A stretch of DNA of 64,000 nt from Isoalcanivorax indicus (GTDB taxonomy: Bacteria; Pseudomonadota; Gammaproteobacteria; Pseudomonadales; Alcanivoracaceae), in assembly GCF_003259185.1 (NCBI RefSeq), contig NZ_QGMP01000001.1, positions 1,488,001 to 1,552,000 on the forward strand. The letters are read 5' to 3'. The notes below the pieces were generated by a model. That model searched no databases, was not told the origin of the DNA, and saw only the letters and a list, made by a program, of their open reading frames with translations. A program made the position numbers and the translations under genes. This document shows, one piece after another, positions 8,973 through 18,099 of this stretch (position 1 is its first letter; each line of letters opens with the position of its first letter).

Positions 8973-10072
8973 CACGATACTCGCTGGCTCTGCTGATCCT
9001 GTTTGCGTTGCCAGTCCAGGCATCCTTGCCGTCCGGGCTTGAGCTACTGGATGACGACGCCCTGAGCGATATTCATGGGCAAGCCATGTTTGTCTCCGAT
9101 TACCGCCGTGGTTCAGAAGGTGATGGTATCAGCGACAATGACTTTGGTTTCTACCGTTTGATGCTCAATGCCAATCTCGAATTCAACCTCAATATCGACA
9201 AACTGCAACTGGGCTGCGGAGGTGTGAATGAAGGCATTCGAAGCGGCTGTGATATCGATATTGATTATCTGCGCCTGATGGGCAGCTTTGACGGGCCGGG
9301 CAGCAATCCCCTGCAACCGCAGGGTGCAGGGCAAGCGGGCAACCCTGTGGAAAGCCTGTTCAGTCTGTTGCGTCCCTATGTGGAATTCGCGGTGACCAAC
9401 CCGGAGCAGCCCGCCTTTCGCGAGATTGCCGGGATCAAGATAGGGTCCCAGCAAGGGGATGGTTTCCTCAGCATCGGGCGATATGACCCGAATCTGCCTG
9501 GCTGCTCTGATCCACCCAACGATCCGGCGTGCCATATGGGCATTAACCAGTTCAGCGGCTATATGGATGTGGCGCTGTCCGGTGAAGTGGGCGGCTGCGT
9601 TACCGGGATATTTGGCGGGTGCAACGATCTTGATCTGTCTTTTTCCGAGCAACAGGCGGTATCGGGTACGCGTATGCAGGCGCCTGTTTTTGCCGTGCCA
9701 GCGTCAGGAACCTTGTGCCTGAATATTCTGTTTGGCTGCACCAATATCCCTGTGACGATATTTTCGCTTTTTCAGGATGACCTCCGATTCATTCATGGCA
9801 TCAGACTCAATGAGACGCAGGACTTCTTTATGTCGTTCCAGAGGGAGCGCATTACCTATCCAGCTTTCGAGGAGGGAGAGTGGGGTGCCGCGCCCGCCAA
9901 TACCGGTTGGTGGATGAACCTGCCCGGCATTGAGCTTTCCGGTCTTGAAGTGGAATACAATACCACGCTGTTTTCTGCCGTGAGTTCCTTGTTCGGCACG
10001 ACCCAACTGGTGAACTACGATGTGGGCCAGCGTCCGGCCAATAACTGCTGGGGAGCGGCCCAATTTTGTTGA
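8969..10072 (+). CDS. Exported array protein C (first module copy)
   Basis: A 367-residue protein: signal peptide to about residue 18, then LELLDDDALSDIHGQA, the C-type version of the shared motif. It has clear landmarks in common with the paralogue at 14683: NIDKLQLGCGG, a CDIDIDYLRLMG segment, FFMSFQRERITYP, GWWMNLPG, and a cysteine-containing C-terminus of the form NCxGxxxFC. Several paired cysteines suggest disulfides outside the cytoplasm. The start overlaps B by four bases and the stop overlaps the D start. The function is unknown. Confidence 0.72.
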   Translation: MTRYSLALLILFALPVQASLPSGLELLDDDALSDIHGQAMFVSDYRRGSEGDGISDNDFGFYRLMLNANLEFNLNIDKLQLGCGGVNEGIRSGCDIDIDYLRLMGSFDGPGSNPLQPQGAGQAGNPVESLFSLLRPYVEFAVTNPEQPAFREIAGIKIGSQQGDGFLSIGRYDPNLPGCSDPPNDPACHMGINQFSGYMDVALSGEVGGCVTGIFGGCNDLDLSFSEQQAVSGTRMQAPVFAVPASGTLCLNILFGCTNIPVTIFSLFQDDLRFIHGIRLNETQDFFMSFQRERITYPAFEEGEWGAAPANTGWWMNLPGIELSGLEVEYNTTLFSAVSSLFGTTQLVNYDVGQRPANNCWGAAQFC

Positions 10073-12189
10073 TCTGGCGGTTTTACCTCATTGCTGCAGG
10101 TTGCCTGGGTGTGTCGCTCGCGTCGGCCATGCAGCCGCTGGATGACGCCGCGTTGGGCGACGTCAATGCCCGTGACGGTCTGCGCCTGGGGCTGACGTCG
10201 GAGGAGGGCATTCGTGCGGACAGCATTCGCTGGGAACTGGATGCAGGCAGCACCCTCGGGGACTACGGGGTGTCGGGCCCGGCGGCGGCGGACAGCCTGG
10301 AAGCATCACTGATTCTGGAAAATCTTCACTGGCACGGCATTGCATCGGCAGGCACCGGCGCGGATGCACCGCCGCTTCGCGTGATGACGTCACTGGACAT
10401 CGGTCAGAAACCCGGTGGCCCGGCACTGGGTATCAAGGTGGATATCGAGCGTGCGCGGCTCTCCATTGAAGACGTGCGACACGACGGCACGCCCGGCAAC
10501 AGTCTGGGCAGCCTGGCCCTGGACATGCCGCTGGACTTCGAGTTCAGCGGCATGCTGGATCACACCCGCACTGATGCGCGGCTGCGCGTGGCCATCGAAG
10601 ACGGTGCCCTGTTCTACCGCCAGGGCTTGCCGGGGTCGCCGGAACTGGTGATGGACGAACTGACCATGCGGATCGACTTCGACACCGGCACGGTGGGCGT
10701 GGATGAGCAGGGCGTGTTGATCTCTGCACCGCAATCCGAGTTTGCTGTTTTCTTTGATCTGAAACACCGTGGCGAGGTGGGCAGTGACCCGCTGGACCAT
10801 TTCAATCGCAGTGATGCCAAGGGCATTCTCGGCTTTGGCTGGGAGGGCACCGTGGAGGACCTGCTGGTGCGCCTGGGCGGCGGCGGTGCCTGGTATGGCG
10901 ATGACCCGAGCCACCGCAGCGAAGGCCTGCAACTGCTGATACAGCACGACCATGGTGCGGATTACGCGTGGGTCGTGGGCGAGGCAGGCAGCACCGGCAT
11001 TGTTGATCCTGACGATAACGCCGTGTTTGACGCGCCGCTGACCCTGGTGCGCTTCGACAACTGGCAGCGTCTGGACGGTGCCCCGCTGGGCAGCACCGGC
11101 ACCCCCTCGTTCCGGCTGCCGGTCACCATTGATGTATTGAACGCCGGGCAGGGCACAGGCGGCCTGTGCTTTGGCGCCGACGTGGCGCCTGTGGCGGGTG
11201 CTTGTGCTGACGGCCAGCATGTGGAAATCCCTGCCCGCGACGGCGCGCTGGCGCTGATGGTGCGTGATGCCTTTCTGCATGCCTACCCGACTCGGGTTTA
11301 CGTGGACGAAGGCGGCGATTACGTGCCTGGCGGGCCGGTGGGGCCAGGGGACGCGATCTTCAACTGGGGTCTGATCGTAACGCTTGGTGATATGGATGCG
11401 GATGTCCTGTTATACCCGGGCGGCCCGGACGGCGACCGCGGCCTGCATCTGGACGCGGTGGTGACCATTCAGTCCCATGGCAGTACTGAGCCCGGTTCGG
11501 ATGGCTGGCAACAGAACACTCACCTGATGATCGCGGACACCGACCCGGACGTGATGCGCGGCATTGGCCTGGTCAATGCCGATATCCTGCTGACCGTGGA
11601 AGCGCTTTATCTGGAGGTGACCGAGGCGGGTATCAGCCTGCACAGTGACCAGGGGCTGCGGCTGCAGGTCGATGGCCTGTTCGGCGGTGGCGACCTGGAT
11701 AATCTGGAGCGCCCGGCCCTGGTGGAGGGCTGGCGCCAGCGCATCAACCTTGAGGCCGAAAATATCCGATTGGATATCGCGCCGGGCGAGGAGGTCATGC
11801 GGGTCGCTGACGGCAGCCGGATCGGCAATACCTATCTGGGTTTCTCCGGGCATATCCGTCTGGATCAGGGAGGCGGCAGCTACATCTCTCTGGCGGAGCC
11901 CAATTACCCCGAGATCGATCTGCGGATTGCCAATCTCACCGGTGATCTGGCCATCGTTGACGGCCGCCTGGATCTGCTGTCCACCAGCCAGGACCCGTAC
12001 AGTATTGATGACCCGGTGCCCCGGCTGGTGATCGCGGCTGACACCCTGCTGGGCCGAAGCGCCGGGCTGGCGCTCCCCGGCCCGGCGGAGCCGGCCCTGC
12101 GGGGTAGCGTGCAGTTCGGCGGCGATACTCTGATGGATATGGTGATCCCCGGTGGATCGCTGGATGTGAGCATCGGTCTGCGAAAGTGA
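10066..12189 (+). CDS. Exported array protein D (first module copy, TTG start)
   Basis: A 707-residue exported protein. The reading frame needs a TTG start at 10066 (GGGAG lies about 10 bases upstream; a second TTG follows immediately), giving a signal peptide MLIWRFYLIAAGCLGVSLAS and then MQPLDDAALGDVNARDG, the shared motif. The body resembles a long beta-rich repeat protein. Landmarks shared with the paralogue at 15789 include SLGSLALD, GALFYRQ, HLMIADT, SLAEPNYPEIDLR and a GDLAIVDGRLDL segment close to the end. No enzyme signature was seen. It is the last gene of the first copy and is followed by a 245-bp gap. Confidence 0.72.
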   Translation: MLIWRFYLIAAGCLGVSLASAMQPLDDAALGDVNARDGLRLGLTSEEGIRADSIRWELDAGSTLGDYGVSGPAAADSLEASLILENLHWHGIASAGTGADAPPLRVMTSLDIGQKPGGPALGIKVDIERARLSIEDVRHDGTPGNSLGSLALDMPLDFEFSGMLDHTRTDARLRVAIEDGALFYRQGLPGSPELVMDELTMRIDFDTGTVGVDEQGVLISAPQSEFAVFFDLKHRGEVGSDPLDHFNRSDAKGILGFGWEGTVEDLLVRLGGGGAWYGDDPSHRSEGLQLLIQHDHGADYAWVVGEAGSTGIVDPDDNAVFDAPLTLVRFDNWQRLDGAPLGSTGTPSFRLPVTIDVLNAGQGTGGLCFGADVAPVAGACADGQHVEIPARDGALALMVRDAFLHAYPTRVYVDEGGDYVPGGPVGPGDAIFNWGLIVTLGDMDADVLLYPGGPDGDRGLHLDAVVTIQSHGSTEPGSDGWQQNTHLMIADTDPDVMRGIGLVNADILLTVEALYLEVTEAGISLHSDQGLRLQVDGLFGGGDLDNLERPALVEGWRQRINLEAENIRLDIAPGEEVMRVADGSRIGNTYLGFSGHIRLDQGGGSYISLAEPNYPEIDLRIANLTGDLAIVDGRLDLLSTSQDPYSIDDPVPRLVIAADTLLGRSAGLALPGPAEPALRGSVQFGGDTLMDMVIPGGSLDVSIGLRK

Positions 12190-12434
12190 AGTGTTACTGC
12201 CGGTAACAGTTTGTTGTCGACGAGTTGTTCATGCGGGCCCCGGTGGCCTGACAGGGAGGAAAAAGGGAACAAATTTAGATGTAACGTTTTGATTTTAAAG
12301 AGACAAGTATACGAATATTGCCCCATTCGGTGCGCACCTGTAGCCTGATCACATAAATGTGGTCGGGCCAATTGTTATGCCTGAGTCGCCCGGCCCGGAT
12401 AAGTACGCCGTATAACGACTACAAAAAACGAGGC
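12190..12434. promoter_or_regulatory. Intergenic region between module copies with a GATCACAT palindrome
   Basis: This 245-bp gap separates the two module copies and is AT-richer than its surroundings around 12263-12320. It includes GATCACAT at 12347-12354 and ATGTGGTC at 12357-12364, an inverted repeat with one mismatch and a two-base centre. This may be the operator or promoter of the second copy. No terminator with a T tract was seen, so read-through from copy one is possible. A GAGG Shine-Dalgarno lies four bases before the ATG at 12435. Confidence 0.4.
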
Positions 12435-14018
12435 ATGACGGTGCGTATTTTTGGTTCTCCGGGGGCGTTTCGCCATTTCCTGTCTGCTGTCCTGTTCGGC
12501 GCGGCGCTTGTGCCTGCGGCGGGTTTCGCCGTGTCTGGTGGCATGTCCGGCGGTATGGTGCCACTGGAAGAGGACGAGATGGCCGGGGTGTCCGGAACGG
12601 GACTTGCCTTTGTTTTCGAAGACATCCGTTTCCAGATGGCGCCCACCAGTTATATCGAGCAGATCGGCGGGCCGCCCGGCGGCGATACCTCGTTTAACCG
12701 CGGTGACCTGCGATGGTTCGGTCTGGCCATGACGGGGGTCAGTGGTACCGGCATGACCTGGACCGCAGAGGGTGGCCACGGCTGTGGGGCGGGGTACAGC
12801 AACCTCGGCTGCCCCATGACGCAGTCGGGCATCGCTAATTACGCCACGCACAATAACCCCTTCGTCCTGCGTGTGTTCGATTACGATCGGGTGGGGCGCA
12901 ATGCCTCGAACCAGTGGGTGGCGGGAGTCAATGCCACTGTACTCGAGTTGCTGGGGCCTTCGAATACCGACGCTTTCCGCTGGAGCTTCTGGGGCGAAAT
13001 CGAAGCCAGTATTGATAACGGCGTAGCGCCGCGAGATATCCTGGGGGTACTGCAAAGCCAGAGTATCATCCTCGGCAAGCCCGCCGCGCGGGTGCGGCCG
13101 CCTTCCCAGTTCGGCACGACCAACAATCCCATGGCCGGGCCGCTTTTACAGCTTTTCCAGAGCCAGACGGATGGTTCTCTCGGATTGCTGTACCACAGCC
13201 GGTTGTCCGGCGATTACCGTCTGAGTGTGAACCAGATTGCCGCCGGGCCCGACAGTCAGGGCTTGCCCCGCTTTACGGATCAGGAAGGGCTCTACTTCAC
13301 CGATGTGAATGCTTTCCTGCCGTTGGGGCAGCTGCATTACCAGTCCATCGTGCTGGATGGCACCGGCGACGGAAACTTCACCATCGAACTGACCCGCGTG
13401 CCGAATGCCGCTCCGGCCTACAATGATCTGTACCAGATCGCCGGGCAGAGTGGTTATCAACGGACCGGGCGTACAGATCGCTACTATGAAACCCATGGCT
13501 ACGTGAACTGGGGTACGGCCTTCCCGACATGTGGTGCGGCGAACTGCCTGGGCGGCACAGGTGTTAGCGGAATTCGTTACTCGGGCATCGACCCCGATGG
13601 TCCGAACCGGAATGTCACCAATGCCGAATTTGGCGGCACGGTGGCTACGGCCACTCCGCAGGTGGGCACGGTCGTACAGGGTGCATCAAACCGTGAGGCG
13701 ATTGTGGCCCAGGGCGGCATATCATTTGTGTCACGGCAGCCTGGCGCCAACTGGTCTGTGCCGAATAACCAGAACAGAGCGGTGTTCATTCCTGGTGTAC
13801 CTGCCAACTCTCCCTCGTTTCTGGTCGAGGTCTACAGCACCAACTGCGGACTTTTCCAGGGCTGTAACAACAATGCCGGGCGCCGTGCCAATCCGAACTA
13901 TCTGAATAACTACAACCCGCTGTTGCAGATGGACGCGATCAACATTGGTACCGCGCGTATAGAGGGGATGATGTTTCAGCATCTGAAGATCACCTCTCTG
14001 GGAGCGACCAACTTATGA
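12435..14018 (+). CDS. Exported array protein A' (second module copy)
   Basis: A 527-residue paralogue of the protein at 6961. The start at ATG 12435 gives a signal peptide ending near ALVPAAGFA, then MVPLEEDEMAGVSGTGLAF with the shared motif, followed like A by a FEDIRFQMAPTSYIE segment. The paralogue landmark EGLYFTDVNAFLPLG and the RYYETHGY segment (A: RYGETHGH) are conserved. It is about 75 residues longer than A, mainly in a Gly/Asn/Thr-rich C-terminal third. The last bases overlap the next gene (ATGA). Function unknown; probably envelope or secreted. Confidence 0.74.
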   Translation: MTVRIFGSPGAFRHFLSAVLFGAALVPAAGFAVSGGMSGGMVPLEEDEMAGVSGTGLAFVFEDIRFQMAPTSYIEQIGGPPGGDTSFNRGDLRWFGLAMTGVSGTGMTWTAEGGHGCGAGYSNLGCPMTQSGIANYATHNNPFVLRVFDYDRVGRNASNQWVAGVNATVLELLGPSNTDAFRWSFWGEIEASIDNGVAPRDILGVLQSQSIILGKPAARVRPPSQFGTTNNPMAGPLLQLFQSQTDGSLGLLYHSRLSGDYRLSVNQIAAGPDSQGLPRFTDQEGLYFTDVNAFLPLGQLHYQSIVLDGTGDGNFTIELTRVPNAAPAYNDLYQIAGQSGYQRTGRTDRYYETHGYVNWGTAFPTCGAANCLGGTGVSGIRYSGIDPDGPNRNVTNAEFGGTVATATPQVGTVVQGASNREAIVAQGGISFVSRQPGANWSVPNNQNRAVFIPGVPANSPSFLVEVYSTNCGLFQGCNNNAGRRANPNYLNNYNPLLQMDAINIGTARIEGMMFQHLKITSLGATNL

Positions 14019-14668
14019 GCCGCTTCGTAGCAATGCTGCTGGTGGCCCTTTGCGGTATGCAGATCACCGCCGTATCAGCCAGCGGTCTGGTGCCCATGGA
14101 TGATGCGCAGCTTGGCCTGATTACCGGTCAGGAGGGCATCGCCCTGGATACCGAATTCCGGATGAATGCCGATGCTGACGGCAACCCCCTGGCCAATCTG
14201 GGCAACTGTTCTGGTGTTGGCAATCCGTGTACTTTCTCGCTTCAGTTCAACAACCGCGATGAGTGGCTGGTGCTGAAGGATATCTACGGGATTCTCAAGC
14301 TCAACGGCCTCTTTATCGACGCCGCAGAGACCCCCTCGACGAATGGCGCTTATGCCGATCCCCGGCGATTCCTCAGTCAGGACGGGCAAACCTGTCTGAC
14401 TGGTCAGGGTGTCGGGGGTGCCAATCCCACCTGCAATGCCAACGGCTTGCCCGCCTTGGGGATGCGCTTTCCCGGATCTGCCAGTACCTTCGAGACAGAC
14501 ATTGAATGGCATCTGTATATCGGTCGGGCGACAGTGCAGACCGGCGCTGAAGGTTTCCTGCCTGCCAATGATGTCGATGCGTCTTTTCTCGGCTTGCAGA
14601 TTACAGACAAGTTTCAGAATGCGGCGCGGATAGATGTTGATGGCCGTGTTCTCATGTTCGGATTTTAA
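14015..14668 (+). CDS. Exported array protein B' (second module copy)
   Basis: A 217-residue paralogue by position and size of the protein at 8313. Signal peptide to about residue 23, then LVPMDDAQLGLITGQEGIAL. Similarity to B outside the motif is weak but both carry a DEWLVLKD/HDWLVATD segment and end in an aromatic Phe/Gly tail. Cysteines in NCSGVGNPC and QTCLTGQG suggest disulfides. It overlaps A' by four bases and is followed by C' after 14 nt. Confidence 0.7.
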   Translation: MSRFVAMLLVALCGMQITAVSASGLVPMDDAQLGLITGQEGIALDTEFRMNADADGNPLANLGNCSGVGNPCTFSLQFNNRDEWLVLKDIYGILKLNGLFIDAAETPSTNGAYADPRRFLSQDGQTCLTGQGVGGANPTCNANGLPALGMRFPGSASTFETDIEWHLYIGRATVQTGAEGFLPANDVDASFLGLQITDKFQNAARIDVDGRVLMFGF

Positions 14669-14682
14669 GGGGCACAATAATA

Positions 14683-15789
14683 ATGACAAGTATACGCTTC
14701 ATGCCCGTTCTCGCCCTGCTGTCATGGATTGCGCCGTCATACGCTATGGTGATGCTGGATGATGACGATTTGTCCCGCGTTACCGGGCAAGCCCTGTTTG
14801 TGTCCGACATGATCGCGCCAACAGGCGCAGCGGGCAGCACCACAGACTTTACCTTCTTCAGAATGGGGCTGGATGTCCAGCTGGAGTTGAACGCCAATAT
14901 CGACAAGATGCAGCTGGGCTGCGGTGGCTTCAACGAGTCCATCGTCGGCAATGCCTGTGATATCGATCTCGATTTTGTGCGATTGATGGGACTGAACGCC
15001 ACGGGTGATGGCCCGGGCGCTGCGGTGGATTCGTCCTTTACCTTGCGCCGACCCTATATCGAACTGGCCATACGTGAGTCAGGAGACGGTACACGAGAAA
15101 TCTCCGGTGTGAAAATCGGTTCGCAAGAGGCTAACGGCTTCTTCGGTGTCGGTCGTACCTATGCGAACGGCCAGGTGAACCAGGAGCACGGTGGCACCTG
15201 CGGCGGTAATACCCCCGCAGCGCGTCTGGCGTGCCACTCTGGCATCAACAGACTCAGCGGCTATATTGATGCGGAGCTTTCGGGTCAGTTTCCGGTATCC
15301 ATTACCTTGCTGGGTACCCAGACAGCCTGCTTCGGTGATGTGGCCAACAACAACCAGTGTAATACACCTTACTTTGTTGAAATTCAGGGTACACGCCTGA
15401 ATGAGATCGTCGAGCCCGGTATCCCGCTAACTCTCAGCGCGGGTTTCCTGTCCGCCATCGGGATCAATCAGGCCTATGCCACCATTCAGCAGAACCTGCG
15501 CTTTATCCATGGTTTCGCGCTTGATGGCACCTCGGACTTCTTTATTTCATTCCAGCGAGAGCGCGTTTCGTACCCCACCTATGACAAGCAGGGCTATGCA
15601 CAGATCGCCAATGCGGGCTGGTGGATGAACGTGCCGCAGGTGAACGTGAAAAACTTTACCGGTGATACGGTGAGCCTCGGCCTGGGGGAAGCGCTTGGTG
15701 CCTTGAGTTCACCCGGCCCGGTGGTGAGGGACTCTGAATTGAATACCGTGCCGCCCGTGAACTGCTACGGCGGCAGTATGTTCTGCTGA
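14683..15789 (+). CDS. Exported array protein C' (second module copy)
   Basis: A 368-residue paralogue of the protein at 8969 with nearly the same length. Signal peptide to about residue 21, then MVMLDDDDLSRVTGQALFVSD. Conserved with C: NIDKMQLGCGGFNE, CDIDLDFVRLMG, FFISFQRERVSYP, GWWMNVPQ and the NCYGGSMFC end. These matches make it the clearest evidence that the two modules share an ancestor. Its stop overlaps the D' start by one base. Confidence 0.74.
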   Translation: MTSIRFMPVLALLSWIAPSYAMVMLDDDDLSRVTGQALFVSDMIAPTGAAGSTTDFTFFRMGLDVQLELNANIDKMQLGCGGFNESIVGNACDIDLDFVRLMGLNATGDGPGAAVDSSFTLRRPYIELAIRESGDGTREISGVKIGSQEANGFFGVGRTYANGQVNQEHGGTCGGNTPAARLACHSGINRLSGYIDAELSGQFPVSITLLGTQTACFGDVANNNQCNTPYFVEIQGTRLNEIVEPGIPLTLSAGFLSAIGINQAYATIQQNLRFIHGFALDGTSDFFISFQRERVSYPTYDKQGYAQIANAGWWMNVPQVNVKNFTGDTVSLGLGEALGALSSPGPVVRDSELNTVPPVNCYGGSMFC

Positions 15790-18086
15790 TGATGCGAATG
15801 ATTATGAGCGATGTGAGCCACAGTAAGCACAATGCACGACGCGCAGTGGCGTTGTTTCTGCTGCTGTCGCATGCCCCTCTGGTCGTCGCCATGCAGGCGA
15901 TGAGCGAGGAAGAGATGTCATCCGTCAGCGGCCAGGACGGACTGAGGATATCTGTGTCCGCCGAGCGAATCGGTGCTGATGCGGTGCGTTGGGAAACGGA
16001 TGCCGGGCGCTATCTGGATGGCGATCGCGTCATGCACGACACGCCCGGTGCCGGGCGTCAGGATATGACATCAAGTCTGTTGCTTGAGTCAGTCAGTTTT
16101 ACGCCCGTTAATATCGATGGCACGCTGCGCCCCGGGCAGGCCACGCTGAGCACCCAGTTTGATATCGGCGCTGATGTGGATGGTCCCCGCCTTGCCTTCG
16201 AGATGAGCGTTGATCGTGTGCGCTTCCAGGCTGAAAGGATTTCCCATGATTCGCAGCCTGATAAAAGCTATGGCAGCCTGGCGCTGGACTTTTCGGGCCA
16301 GTTGTCATTCAGCAACAGCGGTGGCTTCCTCAACGATGAGGGCCGCGTCACCCTGAGCGCCTCCCTCGACAACGCCAACATGTTCTATCGCCAGCTCTGG
16401 CATGAGCATCCTTACCTGATCTACTCCAATATGAACGCCCAATGGGATGTCATTAACGGAACCATCGGGATGGGGCCCCGCCGTAATGCGCCAGCAGGTG
16501 CGATCATGGCGGATGTGTCCGGGCTCAGGACGGCGGCCGATTTCATCAATGTCCGGCTTGATAATGACATCCTCTACAAGTTCCCTGTCGGCCTGGGCGA
16601 AAGCAGCTTTACCATTACCGGCCAGGAACGGGAACTGATGCATTTTGGCTGGGAGGGGACGCTCAGGGATGCCGAGTTGGTGTTCCGCACGGGCGGTATC
16701 GAATATGCCAATGGACGTTCGGAGGGACTCAATTTCAGTACCCGCTGGAATTATGCGGTATCTTCGGACACGGATTTGCCTGCGGGCGGCTCGCCGTTTC
16801 GCTGGCGCTTCGGCGAGGTGGGAGGCCCGGGAGGCTTCCCGATCCGGTTTGAGCTGAGCGACTGGCAGAATCTTCCCGGTATCGAATACGGGCATGACTT
16901 CCCGTATATCGGGATAGATGTCATCAATGCAGGGCAGGGCGCAGCGCCGCTGTGTTGGGGCGCGCCTCAGGGAGGCACCTGCGCTGCCGGTACCCTGGTG
17001 GGTCTGCCGGCCGGGCAGGTCAATGACTTCATTGCGCCCACCAGCAATATGGGCGGGGTGGCATTGAGCATGCGTGACGGCAATTTGCTGACCTACGCCC
17101 GGCAAGTACGCCTGTTCGATGGTTCCGATCCGTCTCAGCCGTTCAATGCGACGGACGGGTATAACCGTGAGTTTGACTGGGGGCTTATCTATACCCTGGC
17201 GAACATGGATGGAGATATCTATCTGTATCCGGGCGGTAATCCCAGTGATATCAGCGGCGGCAGCCTTGATTACGGGATGATCGCCGACATCGCCCTGATG
17301 TCCCAGACTTTCAACGGGGCTCAGCAGGGTTTTGACTGGAGCCGGGGTTCACACCTGATGATTGCCGACACCGCTGCAGAAATGGGTATCGGGCTGCTCG
17401 GCGTGAGTTTCCTGTTGCTTGCGGATGACACGCGTATATGGATCAAACCGCAATGGGACCCGAGCGATCATTATGAGGGTGGGCTGGATCTGATGTCGCG
17501 GAACGTGCGTCTCGCGATCAACGGGATCTTCGGTGGTACCGACCTGACCCAGCCGGAAGCCCGCCTGCTCCAGGGTGCGCTGATCGGGTTCAATTATGAA
17601 GGTTTGCTTAATATCCGTATGTCACCGGCGCCTCTCGGGCAGCATTATCTGGGCTACTCGATGGCGATGCGCTCTTACCGCGATGACTCGCCGGAGCGGG
17701 TCGCTGCCGGGTTGGCCAGCGGCGAGGGCACCTACCTTTCGTTCGCTGAACCAAGTCGTCCGACGGTCGAAATGAGGCTTGCCGACATCACCGGCGACAT
17801 GGCCATCATCAATGGGCGTATTGATTTGCGTGGTGCAGCGGAAGATGGCGATGGGTTTCCCAAACTCGTTATTTCCCAGGATATTCTTATTGGCCAGACG
17901 GCCACCGCAAGAATGCTCGACGGCGTAGTGGGCAGCAGCCTGCCCGGTGGCAGCGCAGGACAGGTCCTGCAGGTGGGCGCGGTAGAGTTCGCCGGTAACA
18001 GCCTGGGTACTATTGTTGTGCCAAGCGGTCAGTGGCACACATCGATTACCCTGAGGCCTCAGGATTCACACCCTTCCTTTCCCTGA
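15789..18086 (+). CDS. Exported array protein D' (second module copy)
   Basis: A 765-residue paralogue of the protein at 10066. A longer N-terminus than D (a second methionine lies at residue 6) leads into a hydrophobic segment and then MQAMSEEEMSSVSGQDGLRIS, the shared motif. Landmarks in common with D: SYGSLALDFS, NMFYRQ, HLMIADT, YLSFAEPSRP and GDMAIINGRIDL. The C-terminus ends in a beta-prone VVPSGQWHTSITLR segment. The next gene starts 13 nt downstream on the same strand, so the second copy probably reads into the peroxidase-fusion lipoprotein. Confidence 0.73.
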   Translation: MMRMIMSDVSHSKHNARRAVALFLLLSHAPLVVAMQAMSEEEMSSVSGQDGLRISVSAERIGADAVRWETDAGRYLDGDRVMHDTPGAGRQDMTSSLLLESVSFTPVNIDGTLRPGQATLSTQFDIGADVDGPRLAFEMSVDRVRFQAERISHDSQPDKSYGSLALDFSGQLSFSNSGGFLNDEGRVTLSASLDNANMFYRQLWHEHPYLIYSNMNAQWDVINGTIGMGPRRNAPAGAIMADVSGLRTAADFINVRLDNDILYKFPVGLGESSFTITGQERELMHFGWEGTLRDAELVFRTGGIEYANGRSEGLNFSTRWNYAVSSDTDLPAGGSPFRWRFGEVGGPGGFPIRFELSDWQNLPGIEYGHDFPYIGIDVINAGQGAAPLCWGAPQGGTCAAGTLVGLPAGQVNDFIAPTSNMGGVALSMRDGNLLTYARQVRLFDGSDPSQPFNATDGYNREFDWGLIYTLANMDGDIYLYPGGNPSDISGGSLDYGMIADIALMSQTFNGAQQGFDWSRGSHLMIADTAAEMGIGLLGVSFLLLADDTRIWIKPQWDPSDHYEGGLDLMSRNVRLAINGIFGGTDLTQPEARLLQGALIGFNYEGLLNIRMSPAPLGQHYLGYSMAMRSYRDDSPERVAAGLASGEGTYLSFAEPSRPTVEMRLADITGDMAIINGRIDLRGAAEDGDGFPKLVISQDILIGQTATARMLDGVVGSSLPGGSAGQVLQVGAVEFAGNSLGTIVVPSGQWHTSITLRPQDSHPSFP

Positions 18087-18099
18087 CAGGCGCTGGTGA

